From Steromphala cineraria (taxonomy: Eukaryota; Mollusca; Gastropoda; Trochida; Trochidae), in contig OU744730.1 in assembly GCA_916613615.1 (NCBI GenBank), positions 4,743,582-4,807,581 on the forward strand: a DNA stretch of 64,000 bases, in the 5' to 3' direction. A program made the position numbers and the translations under genes. The notes below the pieces were generated by a model that saw nothing but the letters and a program-made list of their open reading frames with translations, made no database searches and was not told the DNA's origin. The first letter of the stretch is position 1; each line of letters starts with the position of its first letter. Positions 36,401-48,400 of the stretch are shown one piece after another.

Positions 36401-39400
36401 ATGCTGAAGAAATTGAAACATTAATCGCCTTACTAAACAGCTTTATCAACATCTTAATTGTGGAGCACAGTGGTGTAGTGGTTAGCATGCTTGCCTCTCA
36501 CGCCAGAGAACCGGGTTCGAATCCCGGAATCCCGGTGAAGAGACCAAAATTTGTGACTTGGATCTCATTCTGTGGTTTGTCCCTGGGCAAGAAACTTCAT
36601 CCACATTGCACTCAGTTCACCCAGCTGTACAAATGGGTACCTGAACAAGGGAGAAGTATGGACCTATACGGTCGCGCGGGGCGCTGTTTAATCGGCGGCA
36701 CCGAAAATCCCTCCAGGGTAATAATACTCACGGCGCTTTGAACATGCTTTGTCATGGATATATGCGCGGTATAAGAAAGCTATTATTATTATTAATTGTC
36801 ATAATCTATATTCAATAGTGACAGGTACTACAGAATATGGATGATGACTCTTATGGCTAGTGACGCCATACATGCAAATTATATGTGAACTCTTTTCGAA
36901 ACAAGGTTTTATAATGAAGAGATATTTATTAAATCAACATGCTTTCTATCTCTCACTCATCCTCGATTATCCAGCGCTTTCGTTCCGATAAATGTACACT
37001 ACAAGCCCTGGAAAACTTTACGAGGTTTTACCTCAAACCAAAGACCACTCTTTGCATCCAAGTTTATCCAATCAGAAACGAAACGCAGACACTGCGTGCG
37101 TAAACAACTCGACTAATCAAGTAAGCGTTTTGCTGAGTCATTGCAAAGGGAGAAAATTTGGTTTGAGGTAAAACCTCATAAAGATTTCCAGGGCTTGTAG
37201 CGTAGATTTATCGGAACGAAAGCGCTGGATTATCGAGGATGTCTCTCACTATTCCTTTCCTTTCCCCTCATCTTCTCGGTCCCTTGCTCCCTGATCTGTC
37301 TACTCTTTTTTGGATGGCAACATCCACGTGTTAAATAGTTGAAACATTGCTGACATTGCTGACAACACATTAAATCCCAAATCACTTACTATCAAATCAA
37401 CACACCTGCTCTGACTACCTCGGAGACAGGAACTCCAACGTTGTTAGCCATATAACCGAGGACTGAGAAGATGGCGAATCCTGCGTAGAAACTCGTACCT
37501 TCAGTGAGGAAGGTTAGTATGACAGCGTCTCTGTGGAGTGTAGTTCAATACATTGATACCGCTAGTAACACATGCTGTGGGGCGTATGTTCGGATGCTGA
37601 ACACTATATCGCCATCGGGAGTTTTCATCAGGTATATCTCTACTGCAATTCCTCGAGCGTAAGAAAAAACTCAATAAAGACGTGACATTGTTTCAAAGTC
37701 TTTCAAAAATATATTTCTTATGATGCATGCTTTGAGCCTTAGATTTAAATTTCTATGGAAACCTTGTCACCCGCCGGGCAGAAAACACGAAATTAAAAGC
37801 AAAGAGCTGTAAGTGCAAGCATATTTCCTGAATTCAAGATGTTTGTATGGCTGACAAGTCCAAATAGTGTCATTCGAAGTCAAATCAAAGGCAAGATGTT
37901 AGGTACAGATTTACCTGATGAAAAGTGGTAGGGATAATAAAGTTTAGTACATCTGAACGTTTTTCTCCCGTGTAACATTTTATGATGGGGACACCTCACA
38001 AAAGACGAACATAGAGTGGACTACGGATAATGAATTTCCTCCGGATCCCAATGATTCCTCACAATCGGATACGCTTGGATCCGATGCTGGATACCTAATA
38101 TCCAAGGGATGGTAATGTCACTCTGTAGCCTCTCTTATGTTTGTATAAATATTAAACAGTAGATCATTGAATGTGAGATTGATGGAGGACATATCAACAA
38201 GCTATCCTATGTATGCAATGACTACCTGTAGCAGTTGTTGGAGAACTTGTTGTAGCTGGCCATAGTGTGAATTCCGCCCCACGTGACTCCCAGAGAGTAG
38301 AACATTTGTAGCATCGCTTCCAACCATACCTTTAGAAATGAAAATTACCACAAGGAAAATTTTACTTTGCAAATAATCACTTTTCATTTTCTTGACGTGT
38401 CAAACACAAAAGGAGGTTGTAATCGCCATCTTGAAATTTGCTTTTCTTTCAATGTCACTCTGCCGATTTCCAAATTTGAATTTGTAAATGTTCTACAGTG
38501 TAGTTCAAAATTGGATCAGTTCTTAAATCCATATGTCTATATTTATACTGAGGATGAGATAAGTTTCATAATATTTTTAAATAAAGTCTGTCGCCTTATT
38601 CTTGGTAGGGAGGTATACATTTTAACCCAATATTTATAACACTTTGTTTACTTAAAAAGAACAGGAATCAAGTTGAAGGCTATACTTTAAAATTACTTCA
38701 TCAGTTGATTTGCTGATTGTACTACCCAAAACAATCATGCGCCTTTAGATTACACTTACTCGTCATTATATAACCTGAGGTGAATCTACATCTTATCATA
38801 TTTGAAATTCAATTCAAAAGGTTTTCAACTCTTCGAGATATCACATGTTATTGTTGCCAAATGTGATCGTCCCCCTTCACATTGTTTCGACAGTTGCAGT
38901 ATGATTAAAATCAACTGTGTTTTGAGGACAAAAGTGTAAAAATATTGTCTCTAGTGGGGTTTGAACTTCAACCAGCCCGGCTTTCCTCTCATTCACAGTC
39001 TGAAGGCACTCCTATTACCCGCATGTTCTGACGCAAGCTCATCTAGCCAATCGCAAGGGGCGCAGTAAAAGCTTCGATATCATGCAGCGGCAGGTAACTC
39101 CAGTGTACCATTCGTTATACATAATCGCCGCTAAACGCTATTTAAAAACGAGGATGTGATTGGATAGCTTATGACTGGGTTTGTCTGCGCTAAACTGGTC
39201 TTAGGAACATGCGATAGAGGTGGGTGCATTCAGACCGAGACGGAGAGGATGTTCTGGCTGGTTCGAGCCCCGATAGAGACAATATTTTTTATATTGTATT
39301 CCTCGGAGACCGGTCGATTTTAATCAGACTTCGACAGTTGTGGTATCAAATATGTGTAGTTACGTAGCATTTTAACTTTTTGGGAATAAACTATACTGAA

Positions 39401-42400
39401 TAAAGATGAATACCCTTGATTGTTGTAAGTATAACTGAGAGAATATAGCAGACCTGAGGTTCTGCAAGTTTGTTGAAGTCTGGTTTGATATAGTAGATAA
39501 TCCCCTCCAGAGCTCCCTCCAGGGTCACAGTGCGGATCAGAATACACGTGAGGAGTACGTAGGGAAGGGTAGCTGTCACGTACACAACCTGCGGGGAGTT
39601 TATAAAACATGTAAATGATAGAAAGATAAGGTCTTTGAAAATCAGTTGTTATTGATTGTTAAAGAAGACGTGAATGGAACTAATTTTGACATTGCTAAAA
39701 TGTCGATGCCCTTACTGACTTAAAAGTCGTGATAAATATATTTTTATCAAAGACGACGTTATCACATTTTTTCCTAAAAGTAAACCAATGATGCACAATT
39801 TACACCCCCTCCTCATAGAGGTAGATCGCTTAATGTAATCCTACACAAACACCTGTTGTAATACATAGAGGTTATCATGAGAGTGTGTTTTTGGATAATA
39901 GATATACATGTAATTACGATCCAAAAACACACGAGCATGATAACTTCCTTATGATATAATGTCATTTTAAAATTAAATTCGAAAAAATGTCTGATAATAC
40001 TATTTTAATAGTTGACGTTGTTTAAAGATTCGCGCATTGATATATGCAAATGAATAGAGCAATGACTGTGACTGTGAATTGACAAAATATAATTCCTCAT
40101 TATAAATGCCTTTTCTTGCCGTTTTTGCTATTTTGTCACGAATCAAAAGTTTTAAAATTTTATAAATCTATCAAATACAATGATTTTTTAAAATGAAAAA
40201 CATTTAAATGGTCTTTGGCGGTATCGAACTGATGTTCTTTAATTCGACGTCATCGAGAGGACGAGTCAATTTCACCAAGGTGCAAGAGTTGCTTCCCTTT
40301 GGCTACGTTAAAATGGCAGCTTTCGTTGAAAAAACGTACATTAACGACTTGAGAGCTAAACTAGATGACAGTCAGTGGATTTCCCAATTCAAACTGAACA
40401 AGCCTAAAGTAAAGAACACCGAAAATGGGTAAATGAAGTGGGACATGATACTTGAACTGCCTTTGGTACATGTGAGTAAAATTGTTCGGACGGTTTCATT
40501 CAACTCGTGATGACAGTGTTTTAGCACTGCTAAGTCACACATATTGCTAAAGATCTTCTTAGATTAATGTTTATGCAATATATCATTCATATTGTAAAGC
40601 CTCTTTCCGTTATTAAAGGCGTTCAAAATGTTTACGCTTGTGACCTCATCGGAATTTTCGAAAAAAAGTCCCAACTTTGACCTTTGAAATTTGCATCGGT
40701 ATCTGTATAATATGACCCTTAGCCACGCCCAACAGATACCGAAAATATCCGTTGTCTTTATTATGCCGAATACACTATCCATTGTATGATAAAATTTATT
40801 CTCTGGCTAGAGAGGGAGAAGGTTTGATTGGATGAAATCAAAGATACTAGTGCATTTTGGGACGCCGTTTAAATAGTTTGCAGTTTTAGGGCCAGTGTTA
40901 GAGTCATTTCTGTATATTTCTGGAGATCAAATGTTTTTTTAAAAAATGCACTTTGCATTTGACAACATAATTCCTTCATGGACCTTGTGTGACAGCAAGC
41001 AAGGTTTTCACGAAAGAAATATTTGATAAGATGAAATTGTGTAGAAACTTTGACCCCTAGGTTATTTGCCGGGAGCCTGTGACGTGTTTCTATTTCAGAG
41101 CTGGAGCTATCTCTGATCATTTACAATGCACCTATTCAGACATTAATAAGGAAATGCGTAGCCACACAAACTTAGGATACCTAAACATACATAACGACTG
41201 ACCTTGCCTACAGACTTGACGCCCTTGATGAGACAGAGGAAGATCAAGAACCATGCTGCAAAGAGTGACGCCACGAGATGCCATTGTAGCTCCCCCATAT
41301 CATCCAGACCCGAGGACGCCCGCAGTGTATTGAATCTATATAAATAATAAGGAAGTTCTAATTCATATCCAATTTCATTGAATTACAATTTGATAAATCA
41401 AAACTGATGATCCCTCTTTACATTACAGCTACAAGGCTAACATTCTCTCCTCTCAGGAGAGTTTGTGGGTTAGAATGGTGGATGCCTGATTGGAGACAAT
41501 CAAAGTTAGTTATGCAATCAATCTTAAATCATCATTTTAGCTACGGAATCATGGCAAAGACATTGTGATATGAACCACGCGAGAAGCGTTGTCATTTGCT
41601 AAATAAATTCAAATGGATTGTGGTACAGTTTTCATTCGCAAGGGATAACTGCCAGAACCCAGGGATTTCGGCGTAATAGAACACAGGCTGTATCAACATT
41701 TCGAATATAGAAACCATTATTAACCGAGGATGCGTGCCCACGAACATTTATAAAACAACTCTTTGTGAGAGGATTCATGTTGGCTTACAATTTAAGCTTA
41801 AATTCATAGTTTAGCAATCAGATTGTCACTTACTGCAAAAACTCTTCAACAGCAGATCTGTTTTCATTGGATAAGGGAACAGTCACATTATACAGTAGAA
41901 CTCGGATATAACGAACTCCAAGGGACCAAAAATTTAGTTCGCTCTTTCCGGTGTAAGCTACTCACGTTTGGCCGCCATGCTTAGAGCATTTGACGGGACT
42001 TAAAAATGTGTTCGCTATATCCGATTGTTCGCTATATCCGTGTTCTACTGTAGTTTTCATTATAATGTTTGAAGGAAAAATTTAGCTCGGTCGTCATGCT
42101 GTTAACTGTTCGATTAGGAAGACAGTTTCCTCATTCACTTGACTGTATAAAAGATGTACATAGTGGCTAAACCATTGGGGTTTATACTCATATTATAGCA
42201 GACCAATTTCCACTTACTGCCAAAACTCTTCCACAGCCGATCTGGTTTCGTTGGACACCTCAAAAGTTACATTGCCATTTTTATTGAAATGGCTGTTAGA
42301 AACACTTGGTGCTGTAGTCATGTTGTTAGCCATCAAAATTCCTGTTCCATTCAGAGTACTGATCCCAGATTGGAAGGAGGTACAGATGGGTGTATTCCAC

Positions 42401-45400
42401 CAGTTGTCGCACGTGACCCAGGGGAGTGTTTGAGAGAATGACTTCACAAAGTAGTAAAGGACCCAGGCGATGATCAGGTTAAAGTAAAAGGCACAAACAA
42501 ACGAGGCGATGTTCATACAGTAGCCTAAACCTGCAAACATATTTCACATATAGTACACTGCAAAAATGGTGTTTTAATATTAAACACAAAGCCAAACACA
42601 TAGCTTGTCCTGTTTTTTAAACACATAAATAATCTAAACATGTTTAAATCCTAAACACATAAATTAAAGTGTTTAATATCAAAACATGTTTTAGTTTAGA
42701 ACATGTTGTGGAAAGTGATTCAATATAAAACATGTTGTGGGAACTGTTTCAATATAAAACATGTTGTGGAAAGTGTTTCAATATAAAACATGTTGTGGAA
42801 AGTGTTTCAATATAAAACATGTTGTGGAAAGTGTTTCAATATAAAACATGTTGTGGAAAGTGTTTCAATATAAAACATGTTGTGGAAAGTGTTTTAATCT
42901 AAAACGTGTTGTGAAAAGTGTTTTGATGTTAATATGTTTAGAGTTGGAACATGTTGTGGTTGTAAACGCCTCTTGTATCACTCGTTGTTTATGCATTCAA
43001 GGCTGTTAGGTAAACAATTATTATATTATATTGTTCAGTAAATATCGCGCATCAAAATACAGTGATATGTGATCATACATCATACATCATTCATCATTAT
43101 GTTTAAAAGGGGCAGTAGTACGTTTAAGGGTAATGTCAGAAAATGAAAATAAATGGTTAATTTTGCATTAACGTACAACTATCAGTGAAAATATAGAACT
43201 TTCAAAACACGTGCTACTGCCCCTTTATCTATATTTAATAACACATAAGAAAAAGATGAAGACAGTTCAAAAGTAAACATGTTTATTGTTTTTAAGATTG
43301 CGTTTAAGGCATTCCGTAACATAGTAAAAAAAACAATATTTTGATTATCACACAAAGAAAAAATGAGAATGAGAAAATGAGGACACGTTACAGTGAATAA
43401 TTTATGTCAGCTAACATCCATTTATTCATTAATAAGTACTGATATCATTTATATCCTTAATGGAAGCCCAAAAACCGCAAATGCAAATGTAATAAAATCA
43501 AGGTAAACTTCTTGACAGGGCGACCTTCTTCACCCAATTGTTAACAGTGACTTCTGTGTGCTATGAACAGCACATCAGCTTCCAACAACTTCTCTTTTGG
43601 TCACCATCAGCAGTCTGGGAGCTTCTTGTTCATGGATGAGATGTCCTGACTCTATCAAGAACAAATTCAAAATGTTCAGTTACTTATAAAAACACAGCGT
43701 TTTAATGCATGTAAGAGAAAGATCCTTAACTATGTTTCTACTACATACATTCATATTCAGTAAATAGTCAATCATTGTTTAAGAAAAAGGATAGCTTAGT
43801 GACATGACCAGCTTTTAAATTCACCCCCTTTTGCGCATGCGCGAGAATCTCTTCGGACACAGAAATCAGTTTGTAGATGATTACTGTAAGAGTTTGTCTT
43901 TAGACTTATGTCACTAAAGAACCCCTGCTAATTCATGATAAAATTTTCTTCTTTACAGAAATATATTCAAAATTACTTTAACACAATTACCCAACGTTTG
44001 AAAATAGCGATAATTATATATATATAATAGCGATAAATTCTGTGACATGCTTCGCTGATCACGAGTATCTGCTTAAATGGTGGTAATTGGTAACAGTGGG
44101 AAGTCTTTAATTATGTTTACGTTGTAAAGTAAGCTTGAAATAATTCCCTTCCCCAGCCAAAGTGTTCCCAGATGTATAACTTAGTTGCTAAAGTATTACT
44201 GTTTTTTTGCAATTTAGATGAATTCTTTACTAAAGGGCGGGCACAAAATTTTGTATTAATGGTGAGCTCCAACAGCCAACATTACAACTTTTAAAAACTT
44301 TGGTTACAAAAAAGTATACACAGGAAAATTATCTTACTGAATGGATTCAGAAGTTAAACGAATATTAACAACTAAGAGAAAAATACGACTCTCAAAATGT
44401 ACTTTTTTTGGAACTCCCCCACTCCCATTAAACTTAATTTGTGTCTATATCTAAGAATGAAATAAGACGTCGACCCAGTGCCAACTCAAAGTCCGAATAA
44501 ATATACTCTTTTATTTAATGAAAGAATATATCAGTTTGATATTAATGCAACCAAGGACGTTCATTGCAATGAACATCCTAGATGCAACACAACCCTAACA
44601 GCGGTTGTGATTCTAGTCGTTTCTTTCATAAATTTTAAGGATAAAACATTATTAATATTTTCGATATACTTAAAAGCGTTTTGTTCATTGAAATATGAAA
44701 AAGGCATACAAAGTAATAATCCGACAACTAGAAGAATAATAGTGAAGAATAATATGATAAATCTATACGTTTTATTGATTGAACGTTCTAATATATAACG
44801 GTTCTGTTATTGGCAGGGATGTAGACGAAACCACCCTCATAGACGCATTATTTCTATGAAATGTTTCTTTAAATGATTGAACACTTTTTTGTTCTTTTAT
44901 TTTAGTTGTGTAATTGTAAACTCTAGACTTGCTAATCGAGGAGCTAGACTGACAGACAGATATTTTATTTCAGTCTCACCTCACATAAAATACATGATAA
45001 AAATTGGTTGTAAAAATAACATAAAAGTGAGCCACCCTTTAAGGGTTATGAGAGACTATCATCAAAAAGTAAATAAGAGGCATATATACATTATAAGATA
45101 TGATAAACATGATTTAAAATAAACATACAATCATAAAATAATCATGTTACACATGTAATTTATCTATATAATATATCTTTGTAAAATAAGGAAGCAGGTT
45201 TGGCCGTAAAATACACGTTGTTTAAAAAGTATTATAAATTTGTCCTCTTCATTAAGGGATCCTTGTTTCTCCATGGTCATGGAAGAGGGTCAAATTTCAA
45301 ACTTTCACTGGCCGAAATCAGTAGTTCAGCTTGACCTATTACATAGTGCATAGCCATGTGTGTTTTCTTAGCCTCAATGACGCAACAAGGTCAAAGCTCA

Positions 45401-48400
45401 GTGTCTTGGAGGGCAGGCCATATGGCACACTCGACTGCTTAACGAGCTAAGGGCAGATAATTTCAGAAGCTGACTGAAATAGCTTGTAATGAAAAAGTAA
45501 TTTAAGATATTGCCAATCTAAATAAATTTAGATCAACAGATTTTTATTTTGTCATACTGTTGATCTAAGATTGACCAGTGGGCGAGGTCGTCCCGGTGAC
45601 CTTTCGTATGCAAATAAGGAATTCGCGATTTGATAAATCAAATTCGATGTCACAAACAGTTCATAGTCGCTCCCTGAAGGTGTGGATGCAAGAAACATAT
45701 ATGAACTTATGGCCTGTTCTCAATAACAGTGTGCATTGTGAAAAATAAACCTTACTTTTGATACTGATAAGGAAAATATCAGTAAGTTGATTTTATATTG
45801 GTTGTATGAAATCGTTTTAGTTTTATGTTTGACAAAAAAGCACTATTTTTTAATTATTTGGATAGAAATGAAGGAATTAGTACAAACGAGTTTGATTAAA
45901 AAAGAGTTACCTTCCCTTTGCATGAGGATTTTGGTAAATATTGACATTTATGATGTTCTAACTTTGTGATTATTATTCGCCACGTTAGTATATGTACGAT
46001 GTGCAATCATCATTTGTCATTGACGACTAGCAAATACGCTAAATCATTTTAAAAGAAAAAAATAATCTATTAATACATCCAAGCAATCGGATTATTCATG
46101 GAAATGGTCGCTCTACTCCGCTCCGAATGACATAGCTCCGAACACCGTCCATTTCAAAAGATGTGCTGCTGAGTTTTTCGAACTTCCAGCGAGCTAGGGC
46201 AACTTTTCTGATTGGCCGAGCGGCTGATTTCAGAGGTCAGCGGGATGACCCGCCTTACGGGCCAATCTTAGATCAACAGTATGACCAAATATAAAACCTG
46301 TTGATCTAAATTTATTTAGATTGAGATATTGCTTGCAGCCTGAAAATAAAAACAGTAGTAAAATGTTGGACAAATTCTCTTACCTTTTCTGAGAACCTAT
46401 TTGACCTCTGTTTCCACATGACTTGATCGTCCTTTATAAAAGCAAATAAATGTCCTAAGAATTAAACAAGCTATTATTTGTTATGCTAATTAACAAATGA
46501 TTCAAATAACTATTACAGACACCTTTAAGCTTCAAGTAACGACGTATTCTCTCGTTTTATCTATCAAGAATAAGCAACGATAACATGTACAAATCAGGAT
46601 TCATGTTATGAGAGATATTTAATTTCTGTAAAAGGGCTACTGGCTCATGTAAATTGATGACACACTGAACTGCCCGAAGCTCCATAAAATATCATGTACA
46701 GACGAAGAACACAACAATAATTGTGAAGCATGATGCAAGTTTGAGCTAGACAAATATATTTTGCAAGATTATTGAGGTCAATGCTATTTATTGATGAAAA
46801 CAGTGAGATAAAAATGTTACCAGATAAATAATATAGTAGTTAATATGTAAACGTGTAATTTACTATCCCAGTTGTTCACTTGCTAAAATATGTCAGATTC
46901 AACAGGTTCTTACCTTCAAATATGTTGATAAATGGGTCTTGACTTCTGTTTCCGATTTTATACAATAGTATATTGACGTAAACAATCTTCTAACCGACTT
47001 TGAAGGCTCAAATTCAAGGAGAACAGGGCGTTTTTATACGAGACCGATGAAACAGACAGAACAAAGGAATTTTCGCATGCATTCAGGCAAGGGCCAGTAA
47101 CTCTAATTGCACGATGGTATGTGTTTAAATTCAAAACATGTTGTGGATTACAACATGTACAAAGTAATCTCGTTCACATATAAACACATTTCAAAACATC
47201 CTTTGAGTTTTAAAACACAAATAGAACACGTTTATTCTTATGTTTTGCAGTGTATATCCTGAGATATTATGCAACTTATCTATAGTTGTGAACGTAGCTA
47301 TTTCAAGCAACATTGTCATAACTTTGTTCATATGTTTTAAGAATATTGAAATAAAAAACAGTTTAAACTCTATTTTTGCCATGAATCAAAATGATATAAT
47401 GAACTCATTAGGCTCACTCCCCCACCCCTATTTTGTAAGTATATTTCTAAACAGCAGGTGTTTTATGGATAAGAACTATGTTTTCCTTTTGTTAAGATGT
47501 TTTCCCATTCAAATTTTGTTTTTCAATACTCTTAAACTTTATATTGAGAAATCTTTGCTTTCTAAATGAAATATCTTCTTAAAACATTAAACAAAGTAAT
47601 TCTGAAATAAATAAGTAAAATCAGTTTTAAAATGACAATGACAATAGTACAAAAGTACAATCTACTAGAACTGACCGTGACAGCAACATGTATAATTATG
47701 TTCAACATATATATTGGCATGACTTTACTTAAATGAGGTCGGAATCATGTTTTATTATGCAATATCTTTAAAATCGAAACATGTTTTGGTTTACAACACA
47801 AATTCATGTGTTTAGCATATAAACACATTTCAAAACATGTTGCGAGTCACAACATGTTTTGAGTTACAACACATACAAATTCATGTGTTTAGCATATAAA
47901 CACATTTCAAAACATGTTGCGAGTCACAACATGTTTAGAGTTAAAAAGCCCTTTAGTTATCATAACGCAACATGTTTAAAATCGAAACATGTTTTGAGTT
48001 ACAACACATACAAATTCATGTGTTTGGGATATAAACACTTTTCAAAACATGTTTTGAGTTAAACACGTACGGAACATGTTTAAAGTCAAAACGCCATTTT
48101 TGCAGTGTAACTGTGAAACGAATTCTGTATCACAGGAGTTGCACAATATCGTAAGTTTTCAACATAATCGCCTCCCAAAGTTACTCATTCCTGTGGAATT
48201 TAATAAATTAATTATTTCAACTAAATGGAGATGTAATGATTCAAATATATTATTCAAAATTAATAAGAGGTGTTCACACAAAATGGTCGCCAATTGATTT
48301 TATGTGAATATTCATACTTTGTCCTCTGACTATGGATGATTTTTGACACTGTCAATATAATATATCTAACATTGAAAAAATTGAAATATGAATTATCAAA

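Larger units (their letters stand above)
42552..48109. mobile_element. Large nonautonomous DNA element filling intron 2 of transporter B
   Basis: The left end TACACTGCAAAAATGGTGTTTT (first 20 bases diagnostic) is mirrored by CGCCATTTTTGCAGTGTA at 48109, and a third end-like TTTTGCAGTGTA lies at 47248. Subterminal arrays repeat AACATGTTGTGG (42700-42920) and AACATGTTTTGAGTTACAAC (47760-48080). No transposase was recognised. Longest frames inside are ~106-109 aa with no motif I know. It carries further insertions: MITEs at 43103 and 45514. It stops about 22 bp from the exon 3 acceptor. Confidence 0.65.

Noticed and set aside
40208..40432. 74-aa plus-strand frame with a plausible protein composition
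   Set aside because: No motif recognised, lies in an intron of B on the opposite strand, with no splice sites or relatives in the window.
43445..43680. Exon-like higher-GC patch on the minus strand (TTGATAG acceptor-like, then GTCAGGACATCTC)
   Set aside because: All three frames contain stops within 60 codons and no family is recognisable.
44478..44798. 106-aa frame inside the large intron 2 element, possible transposase
   Set aside because: No DDE, zinc-finger or other transposase motif seen. Treated as chance in AT-rich DNA.
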